From Apricaphanius iberus (Eukaryota; Chordata; Actinopteri; Cyprinodontiformes; Aphaniidae), in contig JAPXFQ010002822.1 of NCBI GenBank assembly GCA_028564705.1, forward strand, positions 1,116,001 through 1,180,000: DNA of 64,000 nt, written 5' to 3'. Below are positions 54,664 to 64,000 of this stretch, piece by piece. The notes beneath the pieces are model-generated. The model was given only the letters and a program-made list of their open reading frames with translations, did no database searches and was not told where the DNA came from. Position 1 is the stretch's first letter, and every line of letters starts with the position of its first letter. A program made the translations under genes and the position numbers.

Positions 54664-55538
54664 ATAACCCTATCAATGTTCCTGGAAAGAAGCGAAGCTC
54701 CGTCCTCGGTGGGATGGATGCCGTCTCTACGTAACAGTCCAGGTTTTCCCCAGAAGGCCCCCCAGTTATCAATGTAGCCCACATCGTTTTCTGGACACCA
54801 CCTTGACAACCAAAGGTGGAACGAAAGCATACGGCTGTACATGTCATCGCTAGTACGATCAGGCAGGGGACCAGAAAAAATTACAGAGTCAGACATCTTT
54901 TTGGCAGCCCTACACACCGAAGCTACGCTAATTTTAGTGACCTCCGACTGCCGTCGCCGGGTGTCATTGCCACCAGCATGGATAACGATCCTGCTATACC
55001 GCCGTTTGTCCTTGGCCAAAAGCTTCAGATGGGACCTAATGTCCGCAGCCCTGGCCCCTGGAAGGCATTTGACGGTGGTCTTTCGTGTCTCTGGAGCCAC
55101 ATTCCTAACTATGGAGCTGCCAATTACAAGAATCGGCCTCTCCTGCTCGGCGGGTGCGTCGCTGAGCGGGGCGAACCTATTGTTCAGAGAAAGGGGCTGG
55201 AGGTTGGCCGCGGACTGGGGTCTGGCGCTAGTCTTCCTACGAACAGTCACCCAGCTCGCCTGAGGTCCCGGCTGCACGGGAGCTGTTGGAGGACGGCTAG
55301 GTCCTGTCCTAGTTGACTCCGCGCTAGCTACTGCTGGGCCTGGCTGTTCTACAGCGCGGAGCCGGGCCTCTAGCTCAGAAACCCTCGCCTCCAAAGCTAC
55401 AAAAATGCTGCACTTATTACACCTACCAACTTCACTAAATGAGGCGGAGGAGTAACTAAACATCTGACAGAGAGAGCAGGAAAGAGGAGGAGGTGTAGAG
55501 AGAGATGGAGGGACAAGAGAGAAAGCTGCCGAAGCCAT
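54642..55538 (-). CDS. LINE ORF1: zinc finger, coiled coil and SGNH esterase
   Basis: 298 residues. Cys pairs at 21/24 and 40/43 suggest a zinc finger. A short coiled coil follows (FVALEARVSELEARLRAVEQ). After a Pro-rich linker comes an SGNH/GDSL-type esterase: ILVIGSSIVRN with the likely nucleophile Ser (about 141), HAGGNDT (Asn 191) and DGIHPT (Asp 272, His 275). Esterase-type ORF1 proteins are known from the CR1/L2 groups, where they bind nucleic acid and help retrotransposition. The frame ends at TGA, and ORF2 continues in the same frame. Confidence 0.9.
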   Translation of the reverse strand: MASAAFSLVPPSLSTPPPLSCSLCQMFSYSSASFSEVGRCNKCSIFVALEARVSELEARLRAVEQPGPAVASAESTRTGPSRPPTAPVQPGPQASWVTVRRKTSARPQSAANLQPLSLNNRFAPLSDAPAEQERPILVIGSSIVRNVAPETRKTTVKCLPGARAADIRSHLKLLAKDKRRYSRIVIHAGGNDTRRRQSEVTKISVASVCRAAKKMSDSVIFSGPLPDRTSDDMYSRMLSFHLWLSRWCPENDVGYIDNWGAFWGKPGLLRRDGIHPTEDGASLLSRNIDRVISSSPKP

Positions 55539-56240
55539 GCTAGCCGTAAAGCTAAGCTAACCAAGCGGTACCTTACCTTACCTAAAAACAAAGTAATTAA
55601 CCCAGTAAAACGCTTAAAGAGTCCTAAACCGTGAAGAAACTTAACGTTTTAATGTGTTTGTGTGTTAAGCAACTCAGAAAAAACTTATTGACAGAGAAAG
55701 TTAGATCAGTTCAAGAGAGAGAGAAACACCGACTTGCTACAAACGAGTTAGTCACAAAACAGGAAATTAGCTCTCATTAGTTTTTTTCTGGCCTTGAAAT
55801 TTTCTTTGCCTCCCTCAAATCCTTGGTCTTGTCTGGTCTTAGTCGTGATCAGGTCTCAGGTTCATAAGAGGGGTTCGGCCCTTGTTTAACAATGTGAGTC
55901 AGGGGAATCATATTTTGACACAAAAATAAATACAAGAAATACTGCATTGAAAAATCTCAAATTAAAAGTACTGCTCTGCTATTAAAATTGTGTTTTTGGT
56001 TTCATTTATTGAAATACAACATCTAAAAAAAATAAAAAATGAAATATAAATAATAAAAAAATGTAATCTAGAAAAAGTCTTTTTTCTGAAACAAGGAAGA
56101 ATGTCTGTGAACCTGAACCTAGTGTGAAAAAGACTTAAAGCACTGCAGTATTGGGATATGACCCTGGAACTACCAAACAGGAGCCACCAACACTAACCAT
56201 TCAGCCAACAATACTACATGGTGATAAACACAAATTCAAT

Positions 56241-56243
<3 letters not shown>

Positions 56244-56276
<33 letters not shown>
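56244..56276. repeat. (AT)n microsatellite
   Basis: About 16 AT units within the hAT-like element. Confidence 0.95.
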
Positions 56277-56277
<1 letters not shown>

Positions 56278-56641
56278 TTTCAAGATCCCCATGTTTTGTG
56301 GAAATTATATCATTCACAACTCACACTGATTTCTTTATAATTTTAGCCTGCTTGCAGTTAAGTGCAGTGTTCTGCTTATTTGAAACTTTAAACTATAGCT
56401 TACTCTGAGACCAACAACTCCAATCCAATCAGCTGCTACCGCTGCTGGTAGGAGTCAGAGAGATATCATGTTACCGGACGAATCAGTCCATAGGTGGGTG
56501 TTTCGGGTCACTTGGGCACGATTGGAACCAAGGCAGAGGTGGTCTGAAAAAAGGGGTCGCCTGGGGTCGGTTCGGAACGGACGCAGGTAATGGAAACACG
56601 CCAAAGCGTCCCATTCCGTACCGTACTGGCACTAGTGGAAA

Positions 56642-56975
56642 TTGGGCATACGCTGCCTCCAAGAAGACATCTTTTCCAGGGACACCAATGCGTATCAAGA
56701 CATTCTAAAACCATATTCTACACACATAACAAAGTCCTTATTTGACTGGCCTTCCTGCAGTCCGACCTGTCTCTCTAATGGAGAACGTGTGGCGCATTTT
56801 GAAACTCAAAATGTAACGACGAAGACCCCGTACTGTTGTCCACTTTAAGACTGGTTTGCTAGAAGAATGGGACGAAATTACACCTGAAACACTTCATCAC
56901 CCGGTGTCTTCAGTCCCTAAACGTCTTTTAAATGTTGTGAAAAGGAATGGCAACATTACAAAGTTGTAAATGCTT
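56642..56975 (+). pseudogene. C-terminal transposase relic of the mariner/Tc1-type element
   Basis: The plus strand encodes FSRDTNAYQDILKPYSTHIT, then a FDWPSCSP stretch and a degenerate ENVW segment, equivalent to the last third of a DDE transposase. Frameshifts follow. The N-terminal part lies before 49651. Confidence 0.7.
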
Positions 56976-57204
56976 TACTGTTCCAATTTTTTTTATGTAT
57001 TGCAAGAACAAAAATTGTATACGTGAATTGAATTGAATACGTGTTTATTTTGAATAACACAATAAAATCAATGAGGAACACCTTAAATAATCTGCTGTTG
57101 TATAGTTTTCATTGTAATACAGCTCAAAGATAATTTATCAAAGTACTGTTTTCACTCAGATTTTAATTTAACATACCATTCCAACTTTTTCATATTTGGG
57201 GTTG

Positions 57205-57516
57205 TAGAACCGAGCAGCAATTAATGATAAAAAAAAAAAAAAAAATTTTGTGTGAAATGTTTTCTTGAAGCGAGAATCTTTGTGTAGAAAGAGGAACTTT
57301 GATGCAGGAGAGAAAGAAAAACATAACCAGGTCCCGACACATTCAAGTCCAGTTGGATTTTTTTTTTTTTTTTTTTACATAGTCCAGCATGTCCTGTGCA
57401 AACTGACATGAAAGGGCGTCTCTGCCTGCTGGACACACACCTGTTGCTCCATCGATTCCCTGGAGACGCATGAAGCCATATACAACCAGAGGCTCAGCGC
57501 GCACGCACACACACAC

Positions 57517-57557
<41 letters not shown>

Positions 57558-59208
57558 TAATTTATTAGGTCTGGCTGCTGAATCAGTCAGTGCATTCTTC
57601 CTTTAACTAGTTAGGACATAAAGCTGCTGCCTGATTCGTCTCGTCTTCCCAGTTTTAACAGCTCGTCCTTCTTCTGTTTATACAAGCGAAATTCAGTTTG
57701 GAAAAAAGTAAAACGTTAAAATCCTGAAATGTCTTTGGTTTTGTAAATATGCAGGGAATTTTCTCGTAAACCTGCCTCTCTGTGTCCAGGTCTGATTTGA
57801 TAATTGTAAAGTTAATTGGCTGTGTTAGATCTGGGCCAATGAGAGCAGTCACCTGTCTCTTTCACTTCTTCACAGATTAAACTGAACAAAGAAAACAGAT
57901 ACCGTTTTTTGCACCGGTGCCAATTCTGCATAATTGAGCTGCACACTAACTGAACTGCAATCAGGACACAGTATTTAATAGGATGCTATATTTACGCTCT
58001 GCATAAAAATAACATATGTACCCAGTTGGACTGACTAATGACCCTTGATCATTTATACCTCAGTGGCTCTGATGCTAAAACCTGCAGAATGGTTGAAGGT
58101 CAACAGAGAAAAAGAAATGCATTCCATGTAATTATGTTTTTTTTTTATTTATATCAAACTTTTATTTTTACAATTTTCCCCACTCTGTTCAATAGCAGCG
58201 TCAGTAAATATCCTGAAGATTCCAGTTTCACATGCAAATGATTTCCAAGAGCAGTGTTTGCATAATTTTTGTGCCACGCAGTCACAGCCGTAGAGTTACC
58301 TTCAGAGAAGTAATAAATAGTTCTTCATAGTGACAAAAAATATGACAGTAAAAGCCCATGTCGCCCATCCCGACAGGAGATGGACTAACATAAAAAAGGC
58401 TACTGTTGGCATGGCACCACTAGAGCAGGCGTCACGTTAACCGAATGTTTTTCAGATTTGACTATTTTTGTTCAGAACGTTGAAAGAAATATGTGAAAGC
58501 CGTCTGTAATTTCAACAGATTCCCACCTTGGACCATTTGGTGGAGACACAGATATTTCCAACTTTAAGCAGCGAAGAGTACAGGTAGCTAAATCAATGAT
58601 AATAAATAAAAGAAAATCCCATGAGAGAACCTGACCCTGTAGGTCAATGCTTCTCTCTAACTGGGAGCAAACGGCGTGTAGAAGAGATGCGGAGGCTTTG
58701 GAGCACAACTTTGACCGGTGTGGCTGCTTACAGACGTGCTCCCAAAAGCCCATCGTCGTGCCAACCACAGATGCATTCTGCGGGATTTCCTCCCACTATG
58801 GCCTTCGGCTCATGAAACGTTCAGAGAGTCTGTCCGACTTGCGATCAACTCATTCAGAGAAATGGTTTCCAATTTCAAGACTTTGGCTGAAGTGCTGCTT
58901 AATTCCAGTCTCCAGCGTGGACTCAGCCTGCACAACAACATCTAAACACCCATAAGAAGTCTTCTATCTGAGGCAAAAATCCCAAACCTCATGGCGATAA
59001 CCTCTGCAGCAATCCACTATTTCAGTTCCATTTGGAGGAAGTTGTGAGACCGTGTGTTCACGCCACAGCACGCAAACAGTTTTTTGTGCAGTTGTTTAAT
59101 TTCATCGTTTATATGTAGTTCTCTTCTAAGCTGGATGAAAATAAATTGATATGACAAATAAATTCTGCTAAATATGTTAATATTCAAAAAAAGTGAGGGG
59201 TGAAAATA
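57205..59208. other. No gene seen; includes homopolymers and a CA repeat
   Basis: Holds an A-run (57229-57244), a T-run (57358-57376) and the CA repeat listed separately. Short frames around 58.64-58.95 kb are not recognisable as protein. Confidence 0.4.
57500..57555. repeat. (CA)n microsatellite, interrupted
   Basis: CA units interrupted by two CG changes, about 28 units. Confidence 0.95.
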
Positions 59209-60803
59209 CAGTGGGGCAAAAAGGTATTTAGTCAGCCACAGATTGTGCAAGTTCTCCCACTTAAAATGATGACACAGGTCAGTAATTTTCATCATAGGTG
59301 CACTTCAACTGTTAGAGACAGAATTTGACTAAAACATCCAGGAATTCACATTGTAGGATTTTTAAAGAATTTATTTGTAAATTATGGTGGAAAATAAGTA
59401 TTTGGTCAATAACAAAAATTCAACTCAATACTTTGTAATATAACCTTTGTTGGCAATAACAGAGGTCAAACGATTACTATACGTCTTTACCAGGTTTGCA
59501 CATACAGTAGCTGGTATTTTGGCCCATTCCTCCATGCAGATCTTCTGGAGAGCAGTGATGTTTTGGGGCTGTGGCCGAGCAACACGGACTTTCAACTCCC
59601 TCCACAGATTTTCTATGGGGTTGAGGTCTGGAGACTGGCTAGGCCACTCCAGGACTTTCAAATGCTTCTTATGGAGCCACTCCTTCGTTGCCCGGGCGGT
59701 GTGTTTGGGATCATTGTCATGTTGGAAGACCCAGCCACGTTTCATCTTCAAAGCTCTCACTGATGGAAGGAGGTTTTGGCTCAAAATCTCACGATACATG
59801 GCCCCATTCATTCTTTCCTTAACACGGATCAGTCGTCCTGTCCCCTTAGCAGAAAAACAGCCCCAAAGCATGATGTTTCCACCCCCATGCTTCACAGTAG
59901 GTATGGTGTTCTTGGGATGCAACTCAGTATTCTTCCTCCAAACACGTTGAGTTTATACCAAAAAGTTCTACTTTGGTTTCATCTGACCACATGACATTCT
60001 CCCAATCCTCTGCTGTATCATCCATGTGCTCTCTGGCAAAGTTCAGACGGGCCTGGACATGCACTGGCTTAAGCAGGGGGACACGTCTGGCACTGCAGGA
60101 TTTGATTCCCTGTCGTTATAGTGTGTTACTGATGGTAACCGTTGTTACTTTGGTCCCAGCTCTCTGCAGGTCATTCACCAGGTCCCCCCGTGTGGTTCTG
60201 GGATTTTTGCTCACCGTTCTCATGATCATTTTGACCCCACGGGATGAGATCTTGCGTGGAGCCCCAGATCGAGGGAGATTATCAGTGGTCTTGTATGTCT
60301 TCCATTTTCTGATAATTGCTCCCACAGTTGATTTTTTCACACCAAGCTGCTTGCCTATTGTAGATTCACTCTTCCCAGTCAGGTGCAGGTCTACAATTCT
60401 TTTCCTGGTGTCCTTCGAAAGCTCTTTGGTCTTGGCCATAGTGGAGTTTGGAGTCTGACTGTTTGAGGCTGTGGACAGGTGTCTTTTATACAGATAACGA
60501 GTTCAAACAGGTGCCATTAATACAGGTAACGAGTGGAGGACAGAAGAGCTTCTTAAAGAAGAAGTTACAGGTCTGTGAGAGCCAGAGATCTCCCTTGTTT
60601 GAAGTGACCAAATACTTATTTTCCACCATAATTTACAAATAATTTCTTTAAAAATCCTACAATTTGAATTCCTGGATTTTCTTTTTCAAATTCTGTCTCT
60701 AACAGTTGAAGTGTACCTATGATGAAAATTACTGACCTCTATCATTTTTTAAGTGGGAGAACTTGCACAATCATGGCTGACTAAATACTTTTTTGCCCCA
60801 CTG
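59209..60803 (-). mobile_element. Tc1-like transposon, defective
   Basis: 1595 bp flanked by TA (59207-59208 and 60804-60805). Ends CAGTGGGGCAAAAAGGTATT and its inverse. Long inverted repeats of about 195 bp (to about 59410 and from about 60608) contain outer and inner direct-repeat motifs. The transposase is on the minus strand and is broken by a stop and a frameshift. Confidence 0.93.
59425..60439 (-). pseudogene. Tc1 transposase pseudogene
   Basis: The N-terminal part, 60439-60116, is open ([20 protein letters not shown], the DNA-binding region with a SGAPRK hook) and ends at a TAG-type stop after TISNTL. The frame then resumes, changes near 59950 and is open to the end from 59922 to 59425. 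That part has [15 protein letters not shown], the Asp of [12 protein letters not shown], the Glu of [12 protein letters not shown] and the C-terminus [11 protein letters not shown]. The catalytic residues in the open parts are intact; only one stop and one frameshift inactivate it, so it decayed later than the copy at 2227. Confidence 0.92.
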
Positions 60804-60985
60804 TATTTATTTGAGCCCTTCACTCAAAAAGAGGCACAACAAAAAGCCTAGCACGTTCATATACAACATACAGTTGGCAGCTTGGGGATGTGCCTTGCCC
60901 AAAGGCTGAGATCAAACTAGCAACTTTATGGATTTAGAACAACTCCTCAGCAATGGCATTTTGCTGATATTGCAGCCCTAATTTC

Positions 60986-61221
60986 TAGGGGTGCAACGGT
61001 ACAGGTAGCCCATGGTACGGTACGTACCTCGGGAACAGCGAGCTGGTTGTTGCATCTGTGTCTGGGAGCGCGGCGCAGATTGGTTACGTCGGGCCGACGG
61101 TAACTAATTACCAGCACGAAATCAATGGCAGTACCGAAGTCCCGCGGTACAGGAGGACGGATTGTCCCGTGCAGGGCGTACTGAATGGTCCGATACTTTA
61201 CCCTGTCCCGTTGCATCCCTA
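60986..61221. mobile_element. hAT MITE with perfect 8-bp target duplication
   Basis: 236 bp bounded by TAGGGGTGCAACGG and CCGTTGCATCCCTA. The flanks CTAATTTC at 60978-60985 and 61222-61229 are identical 8-bp duplications, the hAT signature. No coding capacity. Confidence 0.9.
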
Positions 61222-61229
61222 CTAATTTC

Positions 61230-61686
61230 TGGTATTTACCTGTTTAGAGCTGCCATGCTATATTTACATAACCGTATCTTAATAATCAGCATGCAGTGCA
61301 GTCCTCCTTCTCCTTCTCTGCGATTTGCAGATTGCTTACGTTGATCTGGTGATACTGATATTAATTTCCAAAGTGTTGTGCAGCTCTACCCCCCCGAAGG
61401 AGCAAATGGGGGGGGAGTGGGGAGGTTCATATCTTCGACAGTCTGAAACAAAAGTTAAGCATTTTAACCATGTTTTTATTATTTATTCATTCATTAGTCA
61501 TTTTAAAGGAGTTCTATCTTCTCCTCCCAACATATTCCTTGCAGATGAATAAATCTGCAGTTCCTTGAAGGTCATGTTTCCTGTGAAGCGTTTTGGAGGT
61601 TCAGCTGATCCCAGCGCAGATGTGACCTGATGTTTAAAGATTGCTTCTCTAACTGATGCCCATCTGTCATGGGAAACTTGTGTTTC

Positions 61687-61740
<54 letters not shown>

Positions 61741-62779
61741 CGTGGACACACCGCCTGCATCTGCGGCCCATGCTCGGTCGAGATTAGATTGTGACTTGAG
61801 ATCTGACGGTTTTATTGTTTTTTTTCCGCTGCGGGGGCATTTGTGCAGCGTGTGATGAGTCATGTTTGTTGTTGAAGAGTTTCTTACCGTGACTCCGTGC
61901 AGGATCGAGTCGCGCCCGACCTTTCACAAGGACATTTACCAGATGCACTGCTGGTTCTGATTCTGCTTCTGGTGGATGTAATTGCTTTAACTCCTGGCCA
62001 TTGAAGCTGGAGGTTGGCATGGGAGCGCCACAGGTTGGACGAGTTCTGCATCAAGAAGCAGAAAAAGTATCAGTTAATGTGCTAAAGTTTAGACTTATTC
62101 AGTCGATTAGATTATTATTGAAACATTCATTTATCCTAGTGACTTAATTCACACAGTGAAACGCATTACATAGATTATTTTCACCCAGAATGATGTTTAA
62201 GACTTTTTTTGTTCTCCTAATTATGATAATTTTTTTTGAGAATATTGCATTAGACCAACAAAAAAAACTTTATTAATAAAATGTATGTTTAATTTTGTTT
62301 TAATCTGAAAAATGAGCTTTGTGGGAACACATTTTCTAATTTCCTGACTGGATCTGGATCCTTCAGTCGGTCAGATCCAATCAGAAGAGGATTGGAACAA
62401 ACTGCAGCGACGTTTTAAACGTGACCTCTGCTGAGATTGGAGTTAACAGCCTGTGCCTGTTCAAAGTGGTAATCTCTGTGAAATATGTTTTTCAAATACC
62501 AGTAATACTATTTTTATAATTCCCAGCAACAGACCAACACACACGTTTTTCCTGCTGCTGATTTTAAAGTCTTCGCCCCGGTTTCTGAGGACGTTTAAAT
62601 GCAGGACGTTTAAATGCAGCCGCTGCTACAGTTTAAAGATGGAGTTTGTGTGCTGAGGCTAATATTTTATGTAAAACTGTGTTTCATTGGAAAACAGTTG
62701 ATTGGATCCGGAGTTCCCCACGGAACCATGTCCGTAACCCTTTCTAATACGAGTCTCTCTGCCCTTTCTCTCCTTCCAG
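61230..62779. other. Non-coding upstream of ip6k1, with GT repeat
   Basis: Apart from the GT microsatellite, no exon or repeat recognised. Confidence 0.4.
61689..61743. repeat. (GT)n microsatellite
   Basis: About 26 GT units, ending GTGCGTGCGTGG. Confidence 0.95.
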
Positions 62780-63025
62780 TAAGCGTCGACCCCCCGCTAA
62801 CCGACACCCTGCGTCTCCTGCCGCTCCCCCGCTTCCGGTGCCCCGCCCCCCGACCTCAGCACGTCCCTGTTCTGTCGGTGGTGGATTGGACTCTCGTTGG
62901 GCGCTTTGTTAGGTGGTTATTCGGTCTGGCGCCGCCTCCCCCTGGGGCCGGCGTGCGCTCCCAGCAGCCCGTGGTGCCCTGCGCCCCCCCCTCCCCGTCA
63001 CTGCACACCAGAGCCCATGTTCAGG
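62780..63025 (+). other. ip6k1: Probable ip6k1 5' UTR exon
   Basis: A GC-rich 246-bp segment between a strong acceptor (CTCTCCTTCCAG at 62768-62779) and a strong donor (TTCAGG|GTAAGAG). It lies one 95-bp intron before the first ip6k1 coding exon. One frame is open across the whole segment and joins in frame to the ip6k1 ATG, but no in-frame ATG is present, so it is most simply untranslated. The exon is inferred from splice signals only. Confidence 0.45.
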
Positions 63026-63120
63026 GTAAGAGCCAGGCCACACGCTGACATGCTTATAAGTTTTAGAGAACGGCTTCAGATCGGCCTTCATCGTGAGCAT
63101 CTTTTGTTTCCTTTCGACAG

Positions 63121-63149
63121 CAGGAAGCGCGGTGCGTCCGCCAGGAGCC
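63121..63149 (+). other. ip6k1: ip6k1 5' UTR portion of coding exon 1
   Basis: From acceptor CTTTCGACAG (63111-63120) to the ATG at 63150. The context GGAGCCATGT is a fair initiation context. Confidence 0.6.
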
Positions 63150-63266
63150 ATGTGCCTCCCTCAAACCAACAACATGGACAGTAAGCAACAGGGGGCGGTG
63201 TCAGGGGGCGGGGCTTTACCAAAACTACAAGGTGGAGGCGTGTCTCTGGAGCCCTTCATTCACCAG
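63150..63266 (+). CDS. ip6k1: ip6k1 coding exon 1
   Basis: Inositol hexakisphosphate kinase 1, which converts InsP6 to 5-InsP7 in cytosol and nucleus. This exon encodes 39 residues, MCLPQTNNMDSKQQGAVSGG followed by GALPKLQGG and SLEPFIHQ. The start MC..QT and the PFIHQ block are those of vertebrate IP6K1. Donor CACCAG|GTGGGT, phase 0. The glycine-rich linker between is fish-specific in length. The catalytic part of the protein lies in exons beyond the window. Confidence 0.93.
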
Positions 63267-63368
63267 GTGGGTGCAGACGGAACAAAAGCCGCCGACATCT
63301 GACTTTTTTTGTGCGCTTCAAAGAAATCCAGAGCGCCCGTCATGCTTCTCATGTGTGCCTTTGTGCAG

Positions 63369-63495
63369 GTGGGGGGTCACACCAGCATGATGCGGTATGA
63401 TGACCACACCGTGTGTAAACCTCTGATCAGCAGAGAGCAGCGCTTCTACGAGTCTCTGCCACCTGAGATGAAGGAGTTCACCCCCGAGTATAAAG
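63369..63495 (+). CDS. ip6k1: ip6k1 coding exon 2
   Basis: 42 residues plus one base: [20 protein letters not shown], then [20 protein letters not shown] and YK. This is nearly identical to vertebrate IP6K1 and distinguishes it from IP6K2 (IP6K1-type [14 protein letters not shown]). It forms part of the N-lobe around the ATP site. Acceptor TTTGTGCAG, donor ATAAAG|GTCAGT, leaving in phase 1 as expected for the following Gly. Confidence 0.97.
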
Positions 63496-64000
63496 GTCAG
63501 TCGCAGCTCTCTGATGTTTTAAATCAGAGCCGCAGGACGCCGGACGTAGTCCCACATCACCACGACAACACCTGCCACATACAGCACACCCCAACACTAA
63601 ACTTGGATGCTTTGGGCTCCACTGTTCAAAATTTTTATGTTCAAAGTCACTGAATTTATACATTGTCTTTTCAAATGCATTTAAAAAGGGTAAGATGAGG
63701 CTGGAATACAAAACATTTTAGTCACTTTTGACAATGCACTGGAAAGTCGCAGGGAGGCAGCCCTCACCCAGAACACAAAACACAACCAAAACAAAAATTT
63801 TTTTTTCATGAGTTTCAAAGTAATGGTGGTGAACTGGAAGGTCCAGTAACAAATGCACACTGCAGAATAATTTAATATCACGCGGGTGGAGTGGCAGAAT
63901 GTGGTGGAGAAGGAAGGAAGTACGGATGTTTGAGAGAAGAGAGACGTAGCGGCTCTGTTTTCCATCAGCCACATGCTGGATCTGTCCGACAGCCTGGTGA
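63496..64000 (+). other. ip6k1: ip6k1 intron, continuing past the window
   Basis: No further exon is seen before the end of the window, so the remaining ip6k1 exons lie beyond it. Confidence 0.7.

Larger units (their letters stand above)
50451..55780 (-). mobile_element. L2/CR1-type LINE, apparently full length
   Basis: On the minus strand: a 5' UTR (boundary near 55.78 kb is approximate), ORF1 (55538-54642), ORF2 in the same frame (54641-51567) and a 3' UTR of about 1.1 kb. The 3' UTR ends in a GAATT-type short tandem repeat near 50451-50466, as L2 elements do. The 3' UTR contains a 28S rRNA-derived block (51034-51412). Both ORFs are free of frameshifts, so the copy is recent. It sits inside the hAT-like element and is most likely within a long intron of ip6k1, in antisense. 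Confidence 0.88.
49652..56641. mobile_element. hAT-like element carrying an L2 LINE
   Basis: Terminal sequences TTTCCACTAGGGCC (left) and GGCACTAGTGGAAA (right) are inverse to each other and interrupt the mariner-type element. The left arm matches the copy near 24.5-24.66 kb inversely. The exact target duplication is not clear (GCATAACA at the left; GCATAC a few bases past the right end). The LINE at 50451-55.8 kb and a short repeat at 50.1 kb lie inside. Confidence 0.6.
49238..57204 (+). mobile_element. Mariner/Tc1-type element split by later insertions
   Basis: The left end near 49238 (CCCCAAATCCGAAATAGGTT, then GTATGGAAAATGCAAATGAA) mirrors the right end at 57165-57204 (CATACCATTCCAAC and CATATTTGGGGTTGTA). 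An inner repeat copy (TTCCAAAAATGGTTGGGAC near 49430) gives the usual IR/DR layout. The 5' part of the transposase region reaches 49651. The 3' part resumes at 56642 and encodes a C-terminal transposase relic. Everything between 49652 and 56641 is later insertion, and the middle of the transposase is also missing. Confidence 0.75.

Noticed and set aside
54816..55316. 166-residue frame on the plus strand
   Set aside because: Antisense shadow of LINE ORF1; no recognisable protein.
58621..58955. Overlapping plus-strand frames
   Set aside because: Three frames are open together and none is recognisable; possibly an unknown repeat.
61498..61863. 121-residue minus frame with a His-Thr run
   Set aside because: The run is the translated GT microsatellite; no protein character elsewhere.
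1..64000. tRNA, snRNA and miRNA genes
   Set aside because: No cloverleaf with A and B boxes or known small-RNA sequence was noticed on either strand; a covariance-model search would be needed to exclude them.

Overview
The window is vertebrate nuclear DNA, almost certainly from a teleost fish. Introns are long, the background is AT-rich, and the interspersed repeats are typical of fish: Tc1/mariner, L2-type LINE, hAT-like MITEs, piggyBac and a Mag-like Ty3/gypsy element. There is no bacterial gene organisation. Two host genes can be assembled from exons.

(1) ccdc66 lies on the minus strand, 34332 down to 9518. I reconstructed 21 coding exons whose splice phases agree throughout. They sum to 2526 nt, or 841 codons plus stop. 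The start of the protein (MNLGDG), the DEQVAL block, the [17 protein letters not shown] block and the C-terminal LLQKQRELE block identify it. CCDC66 is a microtubule-binding centrosomal and ciliary protein. (2) ip6k1 (inositol hexakisphosphate kinase 1) lies on the plus strand. Its first two coding exons are at 63150-63266 and 63369-63495, with a probable 5' UTR exon at 62780-63025; the rest lies beyond the window. The two genes diverge. A CpG-richer stretch with paired CCAAT boxes near 34.5-35.5 kb is the ccdc66 promoter and may also be the distant ip6k1 promoter.

Layout: 0.26-6.16 kb holds a decayed Mag-like Ty3/gypsy element (minus strand, very short LTRs) split by a dead Tc1 element. 7.8-8.7 kb holds LINE and hAT relics. 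9.5-34.3 kb is ccdc66. Its intron 11 (17.9-25.9 kb) contains an internally deleted piggyBac (18388-23433) with four ~362-bp tandem repeats, and inside that a Tc1 element with an intact 347-residue transposase. 35.6-49.2 kb has no recognisable gene, only MITE-like repeats. 49.2-57.2 kb is a nest: a mariner/Tc1-type element split by an hAT-like element, which holds an apparently full-length L2/CR1-type LINE (50.45 to ~55.8 kb), whose 3' UTR carries a 28S rRNA-derived block. 59.2-60.8 kb is another dead Tc1 element. 62.8-64 kb is the start of ip6k1.

The most notable observation is in the LINE. ORF1 (zinc finger, coiled coil, SGNH esterase) and ORF2 (endonuclease and reverse transcriptase) are in the same frame and separated by a single TGA. 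ORF2 has no in-frame ATG until after its endonuclease domain, so stop-codon readthrough or non-AUG initiation is implied. The 28S insert in the same element's 3' UTR is the second notable point.
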